This document shows positions 1 to 6,112 of a DNA stretch of 11,948 nt, piece after piece (position 1 is the stretch's first letter; every line of letters starts with the position of its first letter). The translations under genes and the position numbers were made by a program. The stretch lies in the NCBI GenBank assembly GCA_964344175.1, contig CAYFMI010000107.1, positions 1 to 11,948 on the forward strand, in the 5' to 3' direction. The notes beneath the pieces were generated by a model. That model worked only from the letters and a program-made list of their open reading frames with translations. It was not told the origin of the DNA and searched no databases. Source of the stretch: NIOZ-UU35 sp964344175. Its GTDB lineage: Bacteria > Chloroflexota > Anaerolineae > Anaerolineales > UBA11858.

Positions 1-278
1 GCTTTTATAAGGGCGCGCAATGCTTTAATTTCTACAAGAACACAATCTTCTATAAGCAAATCCGCGTAATACTCCCCAACAACCTGGTCGTGAAAATATA
101 CGGCAATTTTGGCCTGTTGCACAACTTTCAGCCCCATCTCGCGCAAGGCGATTGCCAGCGCATTTTCATATACCTTCTCCAGGAAACCATACCCCAGTTG
201 TGGGTACACCACCTTAAAAAAGGCGTACAGAATTTTATCAGTGATGTCTTGATGTTTTAAAACTGAAATTTCGCTCAT
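1..278 (-). CDS. GxxExxY family protein, 3' end cut by window edge
   Basis: My own translation of the minus strand from ATG at 278 stays open to base 1, giving 92 residues with no stop, so the C-terminus lies outside the window. The family signature G-x-x-E-x-x-Y is present as GFLEKVY at residues 31-37. A PD-(D/E)XK-like core follows, with D73 in YADLL and E83-I-K85 in the next strand. The family is usually about 120-130 residues, so roughly a quarter is missing. A strong ribosome binding site (GGGAGGA) sits 6 bases before the ATG. A repeat hairpin separates it from the upstream MFS gene. Members are small, widespread in Chloroflexota and other phyla, and proposed on fold grounds to be nuclease-like; no biological role is firmly established. 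Family assignment is confident, function is not. Confidence 0.88.
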   Translation of the reverse strand, partial: MSEISVLKHQDITDKILYAFFKVVYPQLGYGFLEKVYENALAIALREMGLKVVQQAKIAVYFHDQVVGEYYADLLIEDCVLVEIKALRALIK

Positions 279-296
279 AATGTCCTCCCAATGATA

Positions 297-370
297 GGGA
301 CGCGGATGAACGCAGACGAGCGCGGATATTTTTGTGTTTTATCCGCGTTCATCCGTTTTTGTCCGCGTCC
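297..370 (-). repeat. Intergenic hairpin repeat A, 10-nt unit family
   Basis: This is a 74-nt imperfect inverted repeat. On the plus strand the left arm consists of 10-nt units (acgcggatga, acgcagacga, gcgcggatat) starting at 300. A T-rich spacer follows, then a right arm reading as the complement (atccgcgttcatccg, then gtccgcgtcc). It closely resembles repeat B at 1544-1617 in sequence, length and orientation. Its right arm encodes the last six or so residues and sits next to the stop of the MFS gene. Confidence 0.85.
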
Positions 371-1599
371 AAATCAATACTTTTCGTTTCGCGCAATGCA
401 ACCAAAATCAGCAAACCTCCCAAGATCAACGCACCGGCATTGAGATAGAAAGGCGCGGCGTGGCCCAGGTTATCGTAGAGCCAGCCTCCGCCCAATGGGC
501 CTAAGGCCGCTCCTAAAAAATAAGCGAAGGTATACCATCCGTAACTGGCGCCGCGCACATCTTCCCCGGCGATGTCGGCCACAAAAGCGCGCTCCGCTGG
601 TGCGGCTACGATCACCCCGATCGATTCTACAGTCCAAAGCAGCGTCAGAACCAGCACGCTGCGCAGATGCGGCATCAAGGCCGAGGCCAGCGCGCTGATC
701 AGCAGCCCGGCGATCATCGGGGTTTTGCGCCCAAGCCGGTCGGAGATGCGCCCCATGCGCGAGGGCAAAAAGGCGCTCAATAAAGCCGCGGGCAGGTAGG
801 CTGTACCGATGACCCAGAATTCGGCCTTCAGCACGTCCTGCAAAAAGACCACCAGCAGCGGCCAAACCATCGCCGTGGATGCGCCAGTAATGAACACAAT
901 CCCCATTAATGCCAGCAATTGCCCGGAAAAGGGGCGTTTTTCGCGGGGCGGATGCAGTATCACCGGGCGCGTTTCGGGTACGCCTCTCCAACCGCGCCAC
1001 AGGCCAACCAGCGCGAACAAGGCGTAGAAAGCAAAGAGATAGCGCCACATCTGCTCCCAACCCAGCCCGGCCGCGCTCAAAACGCCAATGGCCGTGAAAC
1101 CCAGCGCAGTACCGATGATGCCGCCGCGATTGGCAGCTTCGTCTATACCGCCAAATTCCTGGCCTCGGCGGGTGTCTTCCGCCAGGTCTGCGACGATGGT
1201 GGTCGCCGAGAGCCATAAGAATGCCGTTCCTAATCCCTGCACAAAGCGCGCCGCGGTCAACAGCGCCACGGAACTGGCAAAGCTGAAGACAATCATCGCC
1301 AGGGCATACCCACCCAGCCCTAACATCAAGAAAGGTCGCCGCCCCCAGCGGTCCAGGGCGCGGCCCAGGAAGGGGCGCACCAGCACCGGAACCACGAACA
1401 TGGCCGAATAGAAGCCGCCAATCTCCAGCGCCGAGGCCCCCATATTTTTCCCATAGACCGGCAGCACGAAGGTCAGCACCCCAAAGGGGAACGAAACCCA
1501 ATAGATGGCCTGCCAGAGGGACTTGAGGCTCTTCTGGCTTAATGGGATGCGGATGAACGCAGACGCGCGCGGATTTTTTTGTTTTTTATCTGTTTTCAT
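349..1599 (-). CDS. MFS transporter, 12-TM type, substrate unknown
   Basis: This 416-residue inner-membrane protein has the hydrophobic pattern of a 12-helix major facilitator. The loop 2-3 signature is GRALDRWGRRPF at residues 79-90, and the C-terminal half carries its counterpart GRISDRLGRKTP at 283-294, as expected of the duplicated MFS fold. A basic loop near residues 209-223 (ETRP...PREKRP) separates the halves. The only reasonable start is ATG at 1599, overlapping the dehydratase small-subunit stop as ATGA, so translation is probably coupled. Residues 1 to about 18 (basic, not membrane-like) are encoded by repeat B, and about six C-terminal residues by repeat A, so both ends have been remodelled by repeats. 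Drug export and carboxylate transport are both possible. Operon position favours a substrate or product of the neighbouring carboxylate enzymes, but that is inference only. Confidence 0.9.
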   Translation of the reverse strand: MKTDKKQKNPRASAFIRIPLSQKSLKSLWQAIYWVSFPFGVLTFVLPVYGKNMGASALEIGGFYSAMFVVPVLVRPFLGRALDRWGRRPFLMLGLGGYALAMIVFSFASSVALLTAARFVQGLGTAFLWLSATTIVADLAEDTRRGQEFGGIDEAANRGGIIGTALGFTAIGVLSAAGLGWEQMWRYLFAFYALFALVGLWRGWRGVPETRPVILHPPREKRPFSGQLLALMGIVFITGASTAMVWPLLVVFLQDVLKAEFWVIGTAYLPAALLSAFLPSRMGRISDRLGRKTPMIAGLLISALASALMPHLRSVLVLTLLWTVESIGVIVAAPAERAFVADIAGEDVRGASYGWYTFAYFLGAALGPLGGGWLYDNLGHAAPFYLNAGALILGGLLILVALRETKSIDLDADKNG

Positions 1600-1617
1600 C
1601 CGCGTTTTCCCGCGTCC
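1544..1617 (-). repeat. Intergenic hairpin repeat B, spans leuD-like stop and MFS start
   Basis: This is a 74-nt imperfect inverted repeat of the same 10-nt unit family as repeat A. On the plus strand it runs gggatgcggatgaacgcag, then a T-rich centre, then catccgcgttttcccgcgtcc. It is not truly intergenic. It encodes the last six residues (DAGKRG) and stop of the dehydratase small subunit, the ATG of the MFS gene and the first 18 or so MFS residues. Its length and orientation equal those of repeat A. Confidence 0.85.
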
Positions 1618-2105
1618 AATTTCTGACGCGTATATTCGATCAACCCACCTGCCTCGAAGATATCCATCACGGCTTCGGGTAATGTTGGAAAGCTGAACGT
1701 CCCGGCGGCGCAGCGGATTTCTCCGGCGGCCAGGTCAATCTCGATGGTCTCGCCGTTTTCGATAGCCTCCACCGCTTCGGGGCAGGTCAGGGCGGGCAGG
1801 GCATTGTTCAGGCAGTTGCGGTAATAAATGCGGGCAAAGGACTTGGCGATGATCGCGCCCAGTCTGGCCTCACTCAGGCAGACCACCGCTTGCTCACGCG
1901 AGGAACCGCAACCCCAGTTCGTCCCGCCGATGATGATGTCGCCGGGCTGCATGCCTTTGGCAAAGTTAGGATCCAAATCTTCCAGGGCGTACTGCGGCAT
2001 CTCCTGGGGATCACTGACCGTATAAGTGTATTTCCCAGGAAAGATCACATCGGTGTTGACATTGTCACCGTATTTCCAAACTTTTCCGCGAATTAAGCTT
2101 TTCAT
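1596..2105 (-). CDS. Aconitase/isopropylmalate dehydratase family, small (swivel) subunit
   Basis: This 169-residue protein matches the short archaeal-type LeuD/HacB family. It has NVNTDVIFPGKY at residues 15-26, the swivel-domain signature GGTNWGCGSSREQA at 60-73, and KSFARIYYRNCLNNALP at 88-104. It pairs with the large subunit encoded just upstream to hydrate and dehydrate a 2- or 3-hydroxy acid such as isopropylmalate, homocitrate or citrate. I place the start at ATG 2105, which has AAGGA six bases upstream. The longer open frame to 2171 is translated repeat (Pro/Thr/Cys/Gln-rich). The loop after the NTD motif, which sets specificity in methanogen homoaconitase (YLRT there), reads YTYT here, so the substrate cannot be taken from the family name. 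The C-terminal DAGKRG comes from repeat B. The family is certain; the substrate is unknown. Confidence 0.93.
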   Translation of the reverse strand: MKSLIRGKVWKYGDNVNTDVIFPGKYTYTVSDPQEMPQYALEDLDPNFAKGMQPGDIIIGGTNWGCGSSREQAVVCLSEARLGAIIAKSFARIYYRNCLNNALPALTCPEAVEAIENGETIEIDLAAGEIRCAAGTFSFPTLPEAVMDIFEAGGLIEYTRQKLDAGKRG

Positions 2106-2123
2106 GGTTCCTTCTCTTTTGGC

Positions 2124-2195
2124 GTTGGCAAGTTGGCAGGTTGGCAGGTTGGCAGGTTGGCAGGTTGGCACGTTTAAACGTTCTAACTTGCTAAC
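2124..2195 (-). repeat. 8-nt tandem/inverted repeat array between large and small dehydratase genes
   Basis: Nine consecutive 8-nt units fill 72 bases: gttggcaa, four copies of gttggcag, gttggcac, gtttaaac, gttctaac and ttgctaac. The last unit is nearly the reverse complement of the first (7 of 8), and the unit gtttaaac is itself palindromic, so the array is an imperfect hairpin as well as a tandem repeat. It ends before the ribosome binding site of the small subunit gene and begins a few bases after the large-subunit stop codon. Confidence 0.9.
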
Positions 2196-2199
2196 GTTT

Positions 2200-3453
2200 T
2201 TATAAATCCTTCGGATGCGTTATCACACCGGCTACCGCTGTCGCTGCGACCACCGCCGGGCTGGCCAGGTAGATGTCAGACTCTTTCGTCCCCATGCGGC
2301 CGCGGAAGTTGCGATTCGATGAACTGATGCTGACCTCACCGACGGCGGGGACGCCCATGTGGTTGCCCATGCACGGGCCGCAGCCAGGGCTTTCGATATG
2401 CGCGCCAGCTTCGAGCAGGGTTTCAATATGCCCGGCTTTGAGCGCTTCCAGATAAACCTGGGAGGAAGCGGGGATGACCAGCAAGCGCGTCCCGGGGGCA
2501 ATTTTGCGGCCTTTGAGCACTTCGGCGGCGGCGGCCAAATCTTCCAGGCGGCCGTTGGTGCAAGAGCCGAGAAAGGCCTGATGGACGCGCCTCCCGGAAA
2601 CTTTCGAGAGCGGCTGGACGTTGTCTACCGTGTGGGGGCAGGCGATCATCGGTTCGAGGTCTTCGGCGCGGCAGGCATAACTCTGGGCGTAGGCCGCGTC
2701 CTCGTCGGGGAGCACCAACTCAAAGTCCCGTCGGGCGCGCCCTGCCAGATATTTGAGAGTCACCTCATCGGGCGGAACCACGCTGTTTTTGGCGCCCATT
2801 TCCGCCATCATATTCGGCAAAATCGAACGCTGGGAAATATCCAGGGCACGGATGGATTCGCCGTGCCACTCGACCGACATGTACAGCGCGCCGTCCGCGC
2901 CCAGATCGCCAATGACTTTTAGGGCCAGATCTTTGGCGGTCACGCCGGGCTGGAATTGGCCGTTTACGGTGATCTTCATACTCTCGGGGACGCGCAGCCA
3001 AAGGGAGCCGACGGCCCAGATGGAGGCCATCTCCGAGCGGCCAATCCCGGCCCCGAAGGCGCCCATCACCCCGGCGTGGGGGGTGTGCGAGTCGGAGCCG
3101 AGGACAACTTCCCCGGGGAGGGCCAGCCCCTCCTCGACGAGTACCTGATGGCAGATGCCGCGCCCGACATCGAAGAAATTCTCGATGCCCTGCTCAGCGA
3201 CAAATTCACGGATGATGCGGTGATTCTCGGCGTGTTTGGTGGTTGGCGCGGGGGCGGCGTGGTCGATGAAGATGGCGTGCATTTCCGGGTCGAAGACGCG
3301 CTGGCCGCCCATCTCCTGGAAAATCCCATAGATGGGGGCGGTGTTATCGTGCGAGAGGGCTACGTCGGGCGTGATCTCGACGATCTGGCCGGGGACGGTG
3401 TGTGAAAGACCGGCTTTCTTGGCAAGAATTTTTTCAGCGAATGTTTGTGCCAT
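2200..3453 (-). CDS. Aconitase/isopropylmalate dehydratase family, large (catalytic) subunit
   Basis: This 417-residue protein is the [4Fe-4S] catalytic subunit of a LeuC/HacA-type hydro-lyase. Cluster ligands are visible as C298 in GSCTNGR and C358/C361 in GCGPC. Other family motifs are SHDNTAP near 34-40, GSDSHTPHAG at 119-128, GAGIGRSEMA at 134-143 and SSNRNFRGRMG at 378-388. It acts with the small subunit encoded downstream and presumably interconverts hydroxy-acid isomers in the cytoplasm. I chose ATG 3453 because AGGA lies six bases upstream and MAQTFAEKILA is the usual start of the family. A TTG at 3477 lies inside repeat D and would add eight residues. The length fits the 415-430 residue LeuC2/HacA branch rather than the longer proteobacterial LeuC. 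Citrate/isocitrate, homocitrate, isopropylmalate and dimethylmalate are all possible substrates. The citrate-lyase neighbours favour a citrate-like acid. Confidence 0.94.
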   Translation of the reverse strand: MAQTFAEKILAKKAGLSHTVPGQIVEITPDVALSHDNTAPIYGIFQEMGGQRVFDPEMHAIFIDHAAPAPTTKHAENHRIIREFVAEQGIENFFDVGRGICHQVLVEEGLALPGEVVLGSDSHTPHAGVMGAFGAGIGRSEMASIWAVGSLWLRVPESMKITVNGQFQPGVTAKDLALKVIGDLGADGALYMSVEWHGESIRALDISQRSILPNMMAEMGAKNSVVPPDEVTLKYLAGRARRDFELVLPDEDAAYAQSYACRAEDLEPMIACPHTVDNVQPLSKVSGRRVHQAFLGSCTNGRLEDLAAAAEVLKGRKIAPGTRLLVIPASSQVYLEALKAGHIETLLEAGAHIESPGCGPCMGNHMGVPAVGEVSISSSNRNFRGRMGTKESDIYLASPAVVAATAVAGVITHPKDL

Positions 3454-3466
3454 AGCGATTCCTAAG

Positions 3467-3540
3467 TGAACCGCCAAGACGCAAAGGACGCAAAGGATTA
3501 TTTTAAATTTTTCTTCGCGTGCTTCGTGTCTTTGCGGTGA
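3467..3540 (-). repeat. Intergenic hairpin repeat D, 9-nt unit family
   Basis: This is a 74-nt imperfect inverted repeat between the HD-domain and dehydratase large-subunit genes. On the plus strand the left arm is built of 9-nt units (accgccaag, acgcaaagg, acgcaaagg) and the right arm ends gtgtctttgcggtga. About 21 of 26 arm bases pair across an A/T-rich centre. It is the same family as elements E (7347-7420) and F (9015-9086). Confidence 0.87.
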
Positions 3541-3546
3541 AAAAAG

Positions 3547-4092
3547 CTAGACTTGCAAGCGACTCTTGAAGGGCAAGAAGGTCATAAAGTCGGCGTGGTG
3601 GACGATGTAGGCCTCGGTGGTGCGCTTGACCAGATCACCCTCGGCGGCGTGGGCGGCGATGATGTGGCAGACTTCGGCGGGTACGCCGCACTCCTCGGCC
3701 AGCGAGACTCCGGAGAAGGGATGGCGCAAATATTTGCCGTACACGCCCTGGAAGGATTTGCCGTTTTCGTCGAGTTCGTATTCTAATAATTTGCCGACAT
3801 CGGCCAGGATCGCCCCGGCAATGACCACATCCATATTGATGGGCAACTCGTCGCCGAAGAATTCGATCATTTTGAGGGCAGCCTCTCGGGCGACATGCAC
3901 CACGGCGCGCTTATGGGCCATAAAGCTGATTTTGAGATCCGGCCCGGCCAGCAGGGTAAAGGGGATACGCTGTAAATCCTTGGGAGTCAGCACGCTGCGT
4001 TCGAGGGCTAACTCCCAGGTTTTGGTCGTCTTCTCCCGCAGGCCAGGGTCTTCAATCCAGGCTAATTCGGGCCAGAGTTTGTTGATGTCCAT
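3547..4092 (-). CDS. HD-domain-like protein with degenerate metal motif
   Basis: This is a 181-residue, mostly helical protein of the HD phosphohydrolase fold. H66 (in HKRAVVHVARE), the stretch GAILADVGKLLEYE at 93-106, HPFSGVSLAEECG at 124-136, H143/H148 and IVHHADF at 163-169 line up with the usual order of HD metal ligands. The defining His-Asp doublet before VGK is Ala97-Asp98. The DNA codon is GCC, two changes from His, so it is not a simple sequencing slip. It may bind metal differently, be non-enzymatic, or belong to a subfamily where this is normal. The ATG at 4092 has AAGGAT about nine bases upstream. It lies directly before the dehydratase genes and has the same GC-rich composition, so it probably belongs to the core cluster. 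A regulatory or housekeeping role for the pathway is a guess; the substrate is unknown. Confidence 0.85.
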   Translation of the reverse strand: MDINKLWPELAWIEDPGLREKTTKTWELALERSVLTPKDLQRIPFTLLAGPDLKISFMAHKRAVVHVAREAALKMIEFFGDELPINMDVVIAGAILADVGKLLEYELDENGKSFQGVYGKYLRHPFSGVSLAEECGVPAEVCHIIAAHAAEGDLVKRTTEAYIVHHADFMTFLPFKSRLQV

Positions 4093-4135
4093 GAGGGGTG
4101 ATCCTTTTTATAGGTATGTAAATATTCAATACACT

Positions 4136-4189
4136 GGTAAACAAAGTAAACAGAGTGGACAGGCAAAATAGCTTGTATACCTGCTTACC
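4136..4189 (-). repeat. 9-nt unit hairpin repeat, GGTAAACAG type
   Basis: Four 9-nt units run in tandem on the plus strand (ggtaaacaa, agtaaacag, agtggacag, gcaaaatag). Two units in inverted orientation follow (cttgtatac, ctgcttacc), whose complements gtatacaag and ggtaagcag resemble the first ones. The element therefore has the same unit-built hairpin plan as the other junction repeats but an unrelated unit sequence. It lies between the stop of the FAD oxidoreductase gene and the HD-protein gene. Confidence 0.7.
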
Positions 4190-5371
4190 TTATACTAACT
4201 TGTGTGCGCTTTCGAAAACTGGCTTATCCTCCAAGATGCGCCTGGGAGAGAAAATCGATAAATCCAATGAAAATTTCTCGCCCAAAATGAGTTCAGCCAG
4301 GTAGCGCCCCACAGCGTGACATTGCTGGAATCCATGCCCGGAGAATCCATTCGCCAGGAGAAAGCCCTTCAATTGCGGCCATTCGCCTAAAATTGCATTG
4401 CCGTCAAAGGTATTAACGGCATACAAGCCAGCCCAGCCGCGCGAGACCTTGATCTGGTCAAAAGCCGGAACGTATTCCACCAGTTCAGGCCACAACTGAT
4501 CGATGAACACCTGTCGGTTCCAGTCAAACTTAAAACCAACCGGATCGTCCGGCAGGCTTTTTCCGGCCATGAAAACTTTGGCATGTTCCTGGATCAAATA
4601 CAGACCAGCAGGAAAGACCGTCAGCGGGTAAACCACATCAGCTTCGACATTTGTCTCCAAGACAAATACCTGGCGTTTGACAGGATCGATCGGCAATTCA
4701 ACGCCTACGGTGCTGGAAAGTTTCGTCGCCCAGGCGCCGGCGCTGTTGACTACATACCTGGCTGCAAACGTATCCCCGGAAATCAGGCGCACACCGCTGA
4801 CCTGTTCATCGGCTCTCAAAATTTCGAGAACTTCACCTACCAGGTAATCGGCCCCCAGCGCGACCGCTTTGTTCTTATAACCCATCAACACCGCGTGGGC
4901 GTCCATTGTGCCATCCTGAGAGCCAAAAACACCTCCTGCCAATTGTTCAACTTGATACAGGGGGAAACGTTCTTTGATCTGGGCTGGGGTCAACCATTCC
5001 ACCGCGCAACCCAGGCTTAGTTGGGTTGCCAAGCCCCTCTGGGCTGCTTCCTTTCCAGCTTCATCCGTCAAAAATAAGTTGCCCTGCTGGCGAAAGGCGA
5101 CATCCGGTTTGACGCCATCAACGACCATATCATCTGCAAAGGTCTCTAACACTTCCAGACCATACTGGGAAATCTGAATATTCTCTTGGATGTTGAACTG
5201 CAAACGAATATTGGCGTCCGATAAAACGCTGGAATTGAATTCGTAGGTAGGATCTTTTTCAATAATCACGACCTTGATTTGCGGATTCTTCTTCAGCAAA
5301 TAGTAAGCCGTAGCACATCCCATTACACCCCCTCCAACCAGGATGACATCATAGGTTTTACCGTCCGGCAT
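4190..5371 (-). CDS. DAO-family FAD-dependent oxidoreductase
   Basis: This 393-residue enzyme is of the D-amino-acid oxidase/sarcosine oxidase fold. The dinucleotide motif GGGVMG is at residues 13-18, with E38 at the end of the second strand to hold the ribose. IRLQF, the SAGAWA segment and the C-terminal FSGHGFQQCHAVGRYLAELI follow in family order. Such enzymes oxidise secondary or D-amino acids, or related C-N bonds, to an imine or oxoacid; the substrate cannot be read here. I place the start at ATG 5371 rather than ATG 5377, because AGGAGG lies only one base before the upstream ATG but an ideal seven before the second. The gene starts 15 bases after the SDR stop, so the two are coupled. 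Both are near 48% GC by rough counts of sample lines, clearly lower than their neighbours. There is no signal peptide, so it is probably cytoplasmic and peripheral. Confidence 0.9.
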   Translation of the reverse strand: MPDGKTYDVILVGGGVMGCATAYYLLKKNPQIKVVIIEKDPTYEFNSSVLSDANIRLQFNIQENIQISQYGLEVLETFADDMVVDGVKPDVAFRQQGNLFLTDEAGKEAAQRGLATQLSLGCAVEWLTPAQIKERFPLYQVEQLAGGVFGSQDGTMDAHAVLMGYKNKAVALGADYLVGEVLEILRADEQVSGVRLISGDTFAARYVVNSAGAWATKLSSTVGVELPIDPVKRQVFVLETNVEADVVYPLTVFPAGLYLIQEHAKVFMAGKSLPDDPVGFKFDWNRQVFIDQLWPELVEYVPAFDQIKVSRGWAGLYAVNTFDGNAILGEWPQLKGFLLANGFSGHGFQQCHAVGRYLAELILGEKFSLDLSIFSPRRILEDKPVFESAHKLV

Positions 5372-5386
5372 CTTCATACCTCCTAC

Positions 5387-5995
5387 TTAGCAGTTATCGT
5401 ACATTTTAATGATCTCACCCGTCCCATGCCCTAAAACGCTTTTTACATAGCCATTGACGACTTTACGCATGGGGATTGGATTATGGCCCGGGAAATAGGC
5501 CTCATATTTATCCACTGCATCTTCAACCAACCCCGATGAGACAACATTGATCCTGGTCCCTTTTTTGAGTTCCAACGCTGCCGCCCTAACGAAACTATGA
5601 ATCGCGCCATTGACCATGGCTGCGCTGGTGGTCATTAGGACGGGATGATCGGCCAAAATGCCGGTCGTCAGCGTGAATGAACCGCTGGGATTGAGGTAGG
5701 CTTGTCCGATTCGCACCAGATTGACCTGCCCCATCAATTTGCTGCGCAGGCCAATATAGAAATCATCTTCGCTCAATGATTCAAATTCAGCCCATTTCGC
5801 TTCACCGGCGATACACACCACGGCATCAACATTGCCAATCTTTTTGAACATCGCTGCGATAGAATCGGCATCTGCAATGTCCACAACCACATCGCCAGAT
5901 TTCCTGCCACCAATAATGACTTCATGGTCCCTGGCAAAATGCGCACTGACCTTTTTCCCGATGGTTCCATTCCCGCCAATGATTAGAATTCTCAT
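5387..5995 (-). CDS. Short SDR-fold protein, Lin1944-like, lacking catalytic YxxxK
   Basis: This 202-residue Rossmann protein has an N-terminal glycine motif GGNGTIG at residues 7-13 and short-chain dehydrogenase landmarks: VDIADADSI at 38-46, VCIAG at 60-64, GLRSKLMGQVNLVR at 82-95 and FVRAAALEL at 135-143. The active-site Tyr-x-x-x-Lys is absent: by alignment to the usual YSASKAA segment, the positions are Ala125 and Asn129. This matches the atypical Lin1944-like SDR subgroup, whose function is undetermined. ATG 5995 has AGGAGA six bases upstream. An ATG further upstream at 6076 lies in the adjoining repeat and adds a non-family N-terminus. It is coupled to the FAD oxidoreductase gene 15 bases downstream. 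It binds NAD(P) by inference and may be a reductase with another proton donor or a non-catalytic partner. Confidence 0.87.
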   Translation of the reverse strand: MRILIIGGNGTIGKKVSAHFARDHEVIIGGRKSGDVVVDIADADSIAAMFKKIGNVDAVVCIAGEAKWAEFESLSEDDFYIGLRSKLMGQVNLVRIGQAYLNPSGSFTLTTGILADHPVLMTTSAAMVNGAIHSFVRAAALELKKGTRINVVSSGLVEDAVDKYEAYFPGHNPIPMRKVVNGYVKSVLGHGTGEIIKMYDNC

Positions 5996-6011
5996 TTTGT
6001 CTCCTAATGAT

Positions 6012-6109
6012 ATACCGCAGAGACGCGGAGATCGCAGAGTTTTTAATGAATTCAGAGAAACAATCTCATCTTTCATATTTCTCAGCGTACTCTGCGTCTC
6101 CGCGGTGAT
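6012..6109 (-). repeat. Intergenic hairpin repeat G, 9-nt unit family with long loop
   Basis: This is an imperfect inverted repeat with arms 6014-6039 and 6081-6108 and a 41-nt centre. The plus-strand left arm has 9-nt units (accgcagag, acgcggaga, tcgcagag) and the right arm ends actctgcgtctccgcggtga. It is related to repeats D, E and F but with GAG in place of AAG in the units. It fills most of the gap between the dehydrogenase stop and the SDR gene. Confidence 0.85.
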
Positions 6110-6112
6110 TTT

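Noticed and set aside
470..1501. Second minus-strand frame inside the MFS gene
   Set aside because: It is an Arg/Gly-rich out-of-frame reading of the transporter gene without hydrophobic helices or motifs.
2106..2171. N-terminal extension of the dehydratase small subunit
   Set aside because: The residues are translated 8-nt repeat and leader. The ATG at 2105 has its own ribosome binding site and gives the family-typical N-terminus.
2124..2195. CRISPR-like array
   Set aside because: Units are 8 nt, contiguous and without spacers; no cas gene is near.
2359..2922. Plus-strand open frame opposite the dehydratase large subunit
   Set aside because: The opposite strand has full aconitase-family motifs. 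This frame shows none and no supporting ribosome binding site.
3467..3540. Rho-independent terminators at the hairpins
   Set aside because: On the transcribed strand the stems are followed by no consistent U tract, and the A-rich part lies in the loop. They occur inside what looks like one transcript.
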